Origin: Lampropedia cohaerens
GTDB taxonomy: Bacteria > Pseudomonadota > Gammaproteobacteria > Burkholderiales > Burkholderiaceae_C
DNA: 64,000 nt
Assembly: GCF_001005215.1 (NCBI RefSeq)
Contig: NZ_LBNQ01000012.1
Coordinates: 1 to 64,000, forward strand
Reading direction: 5' to 3'
Each line of letters opens with the position of its first letter. Position 1 is the stretch's first letter. The translations under genes were made by a program, and so were the position numbers. A model generated the notes under the pieces. It searched no databases, was not told the origin of the DNA, and was given only the letters and a program-made list of their open reading frames with translations. Below, piece after piece: positions 57,765 to 64,000 of the stretch.

Positions 57765-60188
57765 TCAGAAGCGCGCGTTGACGCTGATCCAGAAGCTGCG
57801 TGCCTTGTCCTTGTTGTTGTAATCGTCCAGATAACTGGGCTGCCAGCCATTGATGCAGCTGCTTCCGGATGTGCAGTTCACGAACTCCGTCTGATAGGTC
57901 GTGAAATCCTTGTCCAGCAGGTTGTTGATGCGCGCGTTGATGGTGAAGTTGTCGTTCAGGGCGTAGCTGGCACCCAGATGGAAGACCTCATAGTCCTTGT
58001 AGTACGCATCCCGGTCATTGATCTGGCCACGGTAGCGCTTGGAACGCGCCTCCATCGTCAGGAAAACGTTGAGCCGATCCATTGCCTGCCAGTCCAGCGT
58101 CGTGTTGAGCATGTGCTTGGCCACATTGCCCATCGGGCGGCCCTTTTCGGCACCGCTTTTCTGCTCGCTGTCCGTATAGGTGTAGTTGCCTCGCAGCATC
58201 CACTGGGGCGTGATCTGCCAGCGCCCGGCCACTTCCAGGCCCTGGATGACCACCTTGTCGATGTTGGTCGTGCGCGACGACGATGTGTAACCGAGATCGG
58301 CGTACTCGCCGCTGCTTGAGCAGGCCAGCGGAGTGCCCGCACCACACGGCTGGCTGGCAATCTTGTCCTTGAAATCATTGCGGAACACGGTGGCATTGAA
58401 GGCATGTCCGCGCGGGTGGTTCCAGTAGACCGCCAGCTCGGTGTTGCGGCTGGTCTCGGGCTTGAGATCCGGATTGCCGAACATGGGAGAGGTTCCCTGC
58501 CCGCCAAAGCCTCGGATACCGTCGTACAGGTCAGTGGTCTTCGGGGTCTTGTAGCCGGTGCTGACGCCGCCCTTGACCGTCCATTCGGACGTCCACGCGT
58601 AGACGCCATACAGACGCGGCGAGATGCGATTGCCAAAGATTTTGTGGTCGTCGTAGCGTACGCCACCGGTCAGGGTAAACTTCTCGGTGGGCATCCAGTT
58701 GTCCTCGGCAAACAGGGACCACATCTTGTGCTCCTGGGCCTGTCCGGGCGTGCCGGATTCCATACCGAAGACACCGTCGCGCAGCTCACCGTCGATGTAT
58801 TGCCCCCCCACCACGAGCAGATGGTCTCCCGCCAGGCCGCTCAGCGGGATGTCGAGCTTCGCATCAAGCGTGTATTGGTTACTCTGCAACGTACGTTTGG
58901 GGCGCGGCAGGAATTGCGCCTCGGCCGCTGCCCGGCGCTGCGCCTCACTCATGCCTGCGTAGGCACCCGTGCCATCAATCATCTCCAGCAGGCGCCTGCG
59001 CTCGTCCACGGTAAATGGCAGGGTACGGCCGTTGTTGTCCGTCTCCACATAGGACAGCGACACCTGGCTATTGCCAAAGCCCCACTTGCCCTCATGCGAC
59101 AGCGCCCACGCATCCCGCGTGAACTCCTGCTCGTCGACATATCCGACGCGGGGATTGGCGCGGCGGCTCCAGGTGCCACCGTTACTCGCACAGGCGTTAG
59201 CGTTGTTGCCCGTAGCACCGACGCAGACGTTGCCTGCCGCCCAGATGGTATCAATGCTGTCGCGCGTGCCCAACGGATAGCTGGTACGCCCGGTCAGCGG
59301 ATCGGTCACCGGCGTGTTGTCGTAGACCTGCCTGGAGGTGTCGTAATCGAACGTGAAGCGGTGATCCGCACTGGGGGTCAGGTACAAGCTCAGACCCAAC
59401 GCCTTGTTGGTGTTGTCAACCGTCTTGCCACCGCCACCAAAGCCCAGGCTACGCGGATGCAGCGTTCCGTCCGGTGCGACGGCCGCGGCATACGTCGGCG
59501 ACGAGGCATCGCGGTCATAGCGGCTGCCGCGCAGGCTGATGCCCAGCAGCCCCGCAACGATCGGCCCGCGCAGGTTGAAGTCTGCCGTCGTGTCGTCGCC
59601 GAAGTCGCTGTCGGACTGGAACGTCCTGCCGACCGTTGCCGAGCCGCTCCAGCGCGTGATGTCCTTCTTGGTGATGATGTTGATCACCCCGCCCAGTGCA
59701 TCAGCGCCGTAGAGCGTCGAGGCCGGCCCGCGGATGACCTCGATGCGCTCAATGGCATCCAGCGGGGGGATATGGTTGAACTGGTTGCCACCAAAGCCAT
59801 TGGGATAGATGTCGCCATGATTGTTCTGGCGCTTGCCATCGATAAGGATCAGGGTGTAATCGGCGCCCATGCCCCGGATACTGATGGTGCGCTGTCCGGT
59901 CTTGTCGGAGGTTTCCCCCACATCCACCCCTTCCAGGTCCCGCACGGCATCAACCAGGCTCGTGTAGGGCCGCTTGCTCAACTCCTCCTGTGTGATGACA
60001 GAGATACTCGCGGGCGCGTCGGTAAGCTTCTGCTCGAAACCGGCGGCAGAGATCACCACCTCCCCCAGTACGGACGCCGTCTGCGCCGTCGATTCGGTCT
60101 GTGCAAAGCCGGAAGCGCTCAGCAGCGCAAGGGAAAGGGCAATCGGACTGCGCTTCAAGCACGGACTGTTGGTAGATATCAAGGCCAT
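57765..60188 (-). CDS. TonB-dependent siderophore receptor
   Basis: An 807-residue outer-membrane receptor. A signal peptide ends at about SASGFAQ. The plug domain follows (about residues 55-170, SIRGMGADYTLILIDGKRQ and EVIRGPASTLYGADALGGVINIITKKD). The 22-strand barrel ends in a terminal Phe (NARF). By plug motifs it belongs to the FepA/CirA/BfrA-like catecholate or xenosiderophore group. A Fur box lies about 90 bases upstream, implying iron regulation. No siderophore biosynthesis or ABC genes are adjacent. ATG 60188 has GGAG before it. Confidence 0.92.
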   Translation of the reverse strand: MALISTNSPCLKRSPIALSLALLSASGFAQTESTAQTASVLGEVVISAAGFEQKLTDAPASISVITQEELSKRPYTSLVDAVRDLEGVDVGETSDKTGQRTISIRGMGADYTLILIDGKRQNNHGDIYPNGFGGNQFNHIPPLDAIERIEVIRGPASTLYGADALGGVINIITKKDITRWSGSATVGRTFQSDSDFGDDTTADFNLRGPIVAGLLGISLRGSRYDRDASSPTYAAAVAPDGTLHPRSLGFGGGGKTVDNTNKALGLSLYLTPSADHRFTFDYDTSRQVYDNTPVTDPLTGRTSYPLGTRDSIDTIWAAGNVCVGATGNNANACASNGGTWSRRANPRVGYVDEQEFTRDAWALSHEGKWGFGNSQVSLSYVETDNNGRTLPFTVDERRRLLEMIDGTGAYAGMSEAQRRAAAEAQFLPRPKRTLQSNQYTLDAKLDIPLSGLAGDHLLVVGGQYIDGELRDGVFGMESGTPGQAQEHKMWSLFAEDNWMPTEKFTLTGGVRYDDHKIFGNRISPRLYGVYAWTSEWTVKGGVSTGYKTPKTTDLYDGIRGFGGQGTSPMFGNPDLKPETSRNTELAVYWNHPRGHAFNATVFRNDFKDKIASQPCGAGTPLACSSSGEYADLGYTSSSRTTNIDKVVIQGLEVAGRWQITPQWMLRGNYTYTDSEQKSGAEKGRPMGNVAKHMLNTTLDWQAMDRLNVFLTMEARSKRYRGQINDRDAYYKDYEVFHLGASYALNDNFTINARINNLLDKDFTTYQTEFVNCTSGSSCINGWQPSYLDDYNNKDKARSFWISVNARF

Positions 60189-60489
60189 AACTCCAGAAGA
60201 AATGCCGAGGCGCCTGCCTTGCAGCCTACGGCGAATGAGAACGAGCAACGCCGTCGAATTTTCGTTAAAAAATTTCTTAATAATAATTATTCTTATTTTT
60301 AGTGTTGTTATTTATATTGTCTGACGCGATTTATGCTAAGAATCTCCCGGAGATGCCCCTGAGCAGCGGTACGGCCCTCGCGGCGGCAACGGCAAAGCTG
60401 ACTGTTTCCGGTGTGAGAGACACTGGCGCAGACGCGGCATTGCCTGACGTATGGGCACTCATCGCAAGCATGGTGTATATTTTTACACC
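60189..60489. other. Receptor-radical SAM divergent intergenic region
   Basis: A 301-base region with an A/T-rich left part (Fur box) and the palindrome at the radical SAM start on its right. No extra ORF is supported. Confidence 0.45.
60278..60292 (-). promoter_or_regulatory. Fur-box-like dyad upstream of the TonB receptor
   Basis: TAATAAT, one base, ATTATTC (60278-60292) in an A/T-rich tract fits the 7-1-7 Fur model with about three mismatches. It lies about 90 bases upstream of the receptor start, in line with a Fur-controlled receptor. Confidence 0.6.
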
Positions 60490-60492
60490 ATG
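60469..60492. promoter_or_regulatory. LexA-like palindrome overlapping the radical SAM gene start
   Basis: CATGGTGTA and TACACCATG are perfect inverse arms around TATTTT (60478-60483), and the right arm includes the ATG 60490. The inner GTGT-N8-ACAC resembles CTGT-N8-ACAG, the LexA operator, but with the outer C/G swapped. TATATT (60476-60481) could be a -10, which would place the transcript start at or near the ATG, giving a leaderless mRNA. Confidence 0.5.
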
Positions 60493-61818
60493 GATCTTCA
60501 CCGCAAGCTCTTCATCCTCGCCGACGCAGCCAAGTACGATGCCAGCTGCTCTTCCAGCGGCGCACGTGGCCGCGACTCACGCGGCGGCAAAGGGATGGGC
60601 TCCACCGAGGGGATGGGCATCTGCCATAGCTACACGCCAGACGGCCGCTGCATTTCCCTGCTGAAGGTGCTGCTGACCAATTTCTGCATCTACGACTGCC
60701 TCTACTGCATCAACCGCAAGAGCTCCAATGTCCAGCGGGCGCGCTTTTCCGTGCAGGAAGTGGTGGACCTGACGCTGGACTTCTATCGGCGCAACTGCAT
60801 TGAAGGGCTGTTCCTCTCCAGCGGCATCATCCGCTCGCCCGACTACACGATGGAACAGCTGGTGCGGGTGGCACGTTGCTTGCGCGAGGCGCATGACTTT
60901 CGCGGCTACATTCATCTCAAGACCATTCCCGATGCTGCACCGGAGCTGATCGAGCAGGCGGGCCGGTACGCAGATCGCCTGAGCATCAATGTGGAGCTGC
61001 CCACGGTGCAGGGCCTGCAACAGCTCGCTCCAGAAAAGAAGGCCGAGACGATCCGCCATGCCATGGGCTTCGTGGCAGGCAGGCTGGCCGCCAGACGCAG
61101 CGATGTCGTCGGTGCCAGACCCGTTTCGCTCGGCGTGGGCCAAACGGCCACCAGGGCGCGCCCTCCGCGCTTCTCGCCGGCAGGCCAAACGACGCAGATG
61201 ATCGTCGGTGCCGACCGCGCCAGCGACGCCGACATTCTTGCCGCCAGCAGCGTGCTGTATGGTGATTTCGGCCTGCGACGCGTGTATTACTCCGCCTTCA
61301 GCCCCATTCCCGACGCCGCCCAGGCCCTCCCCGCCATCGCGCCGCCGCTGGTGCGGGAGCATCGTCTCTACCAGGCCGACTGGCTGGTGCGCTTTTACGG
61401 TTTCAGGCATGGAGAGATTACCCAGGGCCTGCCGCAGGGCATGCTTGATCTCGAGCTGGACCCCAAACTCGCCTGGGCGCTGGCCAACCGCCAGTCCTTT
61501 CCGGTGGTGCTGGATCGCGCGCCACGTGAAATGCTGCTGCGCGTGCCGGGCCTGGGCGTGAAGTCGGTACAGCTGCTGCTCAAGACGCGGCGCGTGCGCA
61601 GCATCCGCCTGGAGGACCTGGAACGCCTGCGTGTGCCTCTGGCCAAGGTGTTGCCCTTCGTCGAGCTGACCGGCCATCATCCTGGCGCCACGCTGGAGGA
61701 CGCACACCTGCGCCAGCGTCTGCTCGCGCATGGTCAGCACAGCGCATTTTTGAAGCAATCGGCCCTGCAGCCTGCACGCACGCAGCCACAAGGGGCCGCA
61801 CAGCTTGCGTTGTTTTAG
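60490..61818 (+). CDS. Radical SAM/helix-hairpin-helix protein of putative DNA repair or modification
   Basis: A 442-residue protein matching the TIGR03916-type family (putative DNA modification/repair radical SAM protein). The Fe-S cluster motif is CIYDCLYC (CxxxCxxC). An HhH-like segment LLRVPGLGVKSVQLLLKTRR near residues 345-365 would bind DNA. No reaction is established for the family. ATG 60490 lies in a palindrome. A DUF4130 partner follows 17 bases later, the usual pairing. In other bacteria the same partners accompany a UDG-like protein (UdgX), which is not visible here. Confidence 0.85.
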   Translation: MDLHRKLFILADAAKYDASCSSSGARGRDSRGGKGMGSTEGMGICHSYTPDGRCISLLKVLLTNFCIYDCLYCINRKSSNVQRARFSVQEVVDLTLDFYRRNCIEGLFLSSGIIRSPDYTMEQLVRVARCLREAHDFRGYIHLKTIPDAAPELIEQAGRYADRLSINVELPTVQGLQQLAPEKKAETIRHAMGFVAGRLAARRSDVVGARPVSLGVGQTATRARPPRFSPAGQTTQMIVGADRASDADILAASSVLYGDFGLRRVYYSAFSPIPDAAQALPAIAPPLVREHRLYQADWLVRFYGFRHGEITQGLPQGMLDLELDPKLAWALANRQSFPVVLDRAPREMLLRVPGLGVKSVQLLLKTRRVRSIRLEDLERLRVPLAKVLPFVELTGHHPGATLEDAHLRQRLLAHGQHSAFLKQSALQPARTQPQGAAQLALF

Positions 61819-61835
61819 TACCTGTTTGGTCCCCC

Positions 61836-62693
61836 ATGCATTCTCGACCCGCGATGGCCATTACCTTGCAGTCCGCCTGGGACTGGGAGGGTTTTCGCCA
61901 CAGTGCGTGCCTGCTGCTGCGCCATGGCGTGGCCCCGCACCAGGTGTCATGGCAGTGGCTCGACACACCTGCTGCTGCACCACAGGCGGATCTTTTCGCT
62001 GATGGCGGCGCACCATGCGCGGTGTCCGTAGCGGCGCTAGAGCACTGGCTGCAGCAGCATGCCGCAGAGTCTGTGGGCATCGCTGTGCCGCGCCTGCGCG
62101 CGCAGCAAATCCAGATTTGCCAAAGCGCCGCACTGCACTGCAGCAGTCAGCGCTACCTGCAGATCTATCGCTGGCTCTATCGCATCGCCCACGCCCCATC
62201 ACTTCGCGATGACCCGCTGGATGTCGATGCGCACGCCATTGCACAGATGGCCAAGGCAGTCGGCCGGGAAATCCACAAGATGCGCGCCTTTGTGCGGTTT
62301 CGCCCCATGGCGGATGCCGATGGCCTCACGCACCATGTTGCATGGTTTGAACCTGAGCACTTTGTCATCGTCGCCAACGCGCCATTCTTCATTCGCCGCT
62401 TTGCCAATATGCGCTGGAGCATTCTCAGTCCGCAGGCCTGCTTGCATTGGGACCTGCAACAACTATTCGTCGGCGCGGGTGCCGATCCCAGCCAGCGCCC
62501 TCCACCCGACGCTGGCGAAGACCTGTGGTTGACCTACTACGCCACGACCTTCAATCCCGCCCGCCTCAAGACCGGCGCGATGCTGCGCGAAATGCCGCGC
62601 AAATACTGGCGCAATCTGCCGGAGGCCAGACTAATCAGCCCGCTGATTGCGCAGGCCGGGCCACGCAGCGCCAGAATGCTCGAAGGTTCCTGA
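61836..62693 (+). CDS. DUF4130 protein, partner of the radical SAM gene
   Basis: A 285-residue protein. The family signature is clear: DLWLTYYATTFNPARLKT then AMLREMPRKYWRNLPEARL near residues 225-265. DUF4130 (TIGR03915-type) proteins occur with radical SAM/HhH proteins or fused to UdgX, implying a joint DNA-metabolism role. Its start is uncertain (ATG 61836 or 61854, no strong Shine-Dalgarno). Same operon as the radical SAM gene. Confidence 0.85.
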   Translation: MHSRPAMAITLQSAWDWEGFRHSACLLLRHGVAPHQVSWQWLDTPAAAPQADLFADGGAPCAVSVAALEHWLQQHAAESVGIAVPRLRAQQIQICQSAALHCSSQRYLQIYRWLYRIAHAPSLRDDPLDVDAHAIAQMAKAVGREIHKMRAFVRFRPMADADGLTHHVAWFEPEHFVIVANAPFFIRRFANMRWSILSPQACLHWDLQQLFVGAGADPSQRPPPDAGEDLWLTYYATTFNPARLKTGAMLREMPRKYWRNLPEARLISPLIAQAGPRSARMLEGS

Positions 62694-62785
62694 CCAGCGG
62701 GTTACGGTCGTTTCCCGCGTTGCTCGGACTGGCCTGGGGCGCGTTAGCGCTGTAACGTCCCACTGGGCTACCAGTCTGTTCGGCG

Positions 62786-63001
62786 TCACAGCTTGGCGAT
62801 GGAGACTTCCGTCGACTTGACCAGCGCCACCACCTCAGAACCTACCTGCAGGCCCAGCTCATCGACTGAGCGCGTGGTGATCACCGAGGTGACGATGCCC
62901 GATGGGGTTTGCACGTCGATCTCCGAGAGGACATCGCCGCGCAGAATTTCCTTGATCCGGCCCTTGAACTGGTTGCGCACGTTAATGGCTTGAATGGTCA
63001 T
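62786..63001 (-). CDS. ssuF: Molbindin-type protein SsuF
   Basis: A 71-residue single Mop/TOBE domain: QAINVRNQFKGRIKEILRGD and VTSVITTRSVDELGLQVGSEV. It can bind oxyanions such as molybdate. Pseudomonas putida carries such a gene, ssuF, at the end of the ssuEADCBF sulfonate operon, and here it follows an SsuB-like ATPase by 63 bases on the same strand. I name it on that context. Confidence 0.8.
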   Translation of the reverse strand: MTIQAINVRNQFKGRIKEILRGDVLSEIDVQTPSGIVTSVITTRSVDELGLQVGSEVVALVKSTEVSIAKL

Positions 63002-63064
63002 GCTTGTTCTCCTTGGCTAAGCAATGCCTGTACCGCACAGGCGTGGATGTGAGAGGCAATGGCG

Positions 63065-63952
63065 CTAAATCGCAAAATGCCAGGAGCCTGCGCGTGTCGG
63101 CACAGGCGGCGGCGCTTGCTCTGCAACCGGGGCAGTCGCGAGCACGCGGTCGAGGATGCGTTTTTCCAGAGCGGCGAACGCCGCGCTGCCCCGCTGCCTC
63201 GGGCGGGGCAAGTCGATGTGCGCATCAAGGGCGATGGCGCCGTCCTCAATCAGCAACACCCTATCGGCCAGCGCCACGGCTTCCTGCACGTCATGGGTGA
63301 CCAGCAAGGCCGTAAAGCGCTGCTCCTGCCACAGCGCTTCAATCAAGGCGTGCATCTCAATGCGCGTGAGTGCATCCAGCGCGCCCAACGGCTCATCGAG
63401 CAGCAGCAACCGCGGCTGATGCACCAGCGCTCGCGCCAGCGAGACACGTTGACGTTGCCCTCCCGAAAGGTTGCTGGGCCATTCGCTGGCGCGCTCGGCC
63501 AGTCCGACCTTCGCCAACACCTCAGTGGCGGCGGCGCGGCGCTGCCTGGGTAGTCCCAGTGCGACATTGTCCAGCACGGATTTCCAGGGCAGCAGCCGCG
63601 CATCCTGGAACATCATGCGCGTGTGTCCGTTCAGTCCGGCACTGTCGTGTGCGCCGCGCTGCAGATTCCCCTGGCTCGGCTCCTCAAGGCCTGCGACCAG
63701 CCTCAGTAGCGTGCTCTTGCCGCAACCACTGCGCCCCACGATGGCCACGAACTCCCCAGGCTGGATCGACAGGTCGATCGGGCGCAGCACTTGGCGTGTT
63801 CCAAAGCGCTTGCTCACGCCGCGCAGCTCCACCCCCAGCCCTGCGGCATTGGCAGCGGCAGGCGGGCAACTTGCGTGAACCTGCGCCGGCCGTTGTTCGC
63901 CGACCTTGAGAAGAAAGGTAGGGACCCCCTCCAGTGCCGCGAACAGACGCAC
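63065..63952 (-). CDS. ssuB: Aliphatic sulfonate ABC transporter ATPase, SsuB-like
   Basis: A 295-residue ABC ATPase. Walker A is [17 protein letters not shown], the signature [15 protein letters not shown] and Walker [20 protein letters not shown] contains the H-loop. The sequence from RRGVSKRF to the DARLLPW Q-loop is SsuB/TauB-like. GTG 63952 is one start; GTG 63832 (AGGG upstream) would skip a 40-residue Ala/Pro-rich N-terminus. The frame also stays open to the right window edge, so a longer upstream part cannot be excluded. Confidence 0.82.
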   Translation of the reverse strand: MRLFAALEGVPTFLLKVGEQRPAQVHASCPPAAANAAGLGVELRGVSKRFGTRQVLRPIDLSIQPGEFVAIVGRSGCGKSTLLRLVAGLEEPSQGNLQRGAHDSAGLNGHTRMMFQDARLLPWKSVLDNVALGLPRQRRAAATEVLAKVGLAERASEWPSNLSGGQRQRVSLARALVHQPRLLLLDEPLGALDALTRIEMHALIEALWQEQRFTALLVTHDVQEAVALADRVLLIEDGAIALDAHIDLPRPRQRGSAAFAALEKRILDRVLATAPVAEQAPPPVPTRAGSWHFAI

Positions 63953-64000
63953 GGCATCGTCGCTGTCGTAACCGGCTTTCCCGCTACCTGCCGCGGTGCC

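Noticed and set aside
58404-60302. 632-residue ORF antisense to the TonB receptor
   Set aside because: Opposite-strand shadow of a clearly conserved receptor.

Overview
The window is about 64 kb of high-GC bacterial chromosome. It reads as a betaproteobacterium of the order Burkholderiales. The case for this rests on dapA-bamC-metallo-hydrolase synteny, divergent ppsA/ppsR, a DUF1631 protein, an ssuB-ssuF pair and typical class I NarK1/NarK2 paralogues. Genus is not assignable by eye. Apart from a truncated insertion sequence at the left edge, everything looks like ordinary dense core chromosome with a few accessory modules. No tRNA, rRNA, CRISPR array or prophage was seen.

Region by region. 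1-1.3 kb: 3' end of an IS5-type element followed by an A/T-rich NUDIX gene, probably acquired. 1.3-9.9 kb: nitrate/nitrite and nitric-oxide module: narK1-narK2, a CopD-like membrane protein, nnrS, a group III truncated haemoglobin, a CysJ-like diflavin reductase, a stand-alone PAS sensor and a divergent NsrR-type regulator with a near-consensus NsrR box between the two transcription units. 9.9-11.6 kb: a Fur-box-controlled MFS transporter and a small hypothetical gene. 11.8-27.9 kb: housekeeping (SpmAB-like protein, rlmD, nrdR, glyA, two lytic transglycosylases, an ExoIII-type nuclease, DUF1631, ettA, rhlE, proS). 28-32 kb: rppH, then a permease-MCE-lipoprotein set without an ATPase, then dut. 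32-41 kb: envelope and metabolism genes (glycine-zipper lipoprotein, SlyD-like FKBP, RoxA-like oxygenase, Ala-rich lipoprotein, MBL hydrolase, bamC, dapA, a 46-residue membrane peptide, MFS, plsY). 41-49 kb: glmU, ppsA/ppsR, an HSL-type esterase divergent from an iron-type alcohol dehydrogenase. 49-57 kb: MFS, a preQ1-I riboswitch driving yhhQ-queC, a candidate structured RNA, then clpS-clpA, dnaQ and coaBC. 57-64 kb: an ACP-like small protein, a Fur-box TonB receptor, a radical SAM/HhH gene plus DUF4130 partner (putative DNA repair or modification pair) with a LexA-like palindrome at its start, and ssuF-ssuB of a sulfonate transporter that continues off the right edge.

How the parts fit. The NO module would import nitrate and export nitrite, sense NO through NsrR and limit nitrosative damage through haemoglobin, flavoprotein and NnrS. 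The preQ1 riboswitch ties queuosine-precursor uptake (YhhQ) and synthesis (QueC) to the cell's preQ1 level. Two Fur-type operators (MFS at 9.96 kb, TonB receptor at 60.2 kb) mark an iron-limitation response. The most interesting less-described items are the radical SAM/DUF4130 pair with its palindromic start region, the queC-clpA intergenic RNA candidate, the 46-residue membrane peptide, and a short CCTGTTY motif that sits directly after several stop codons.
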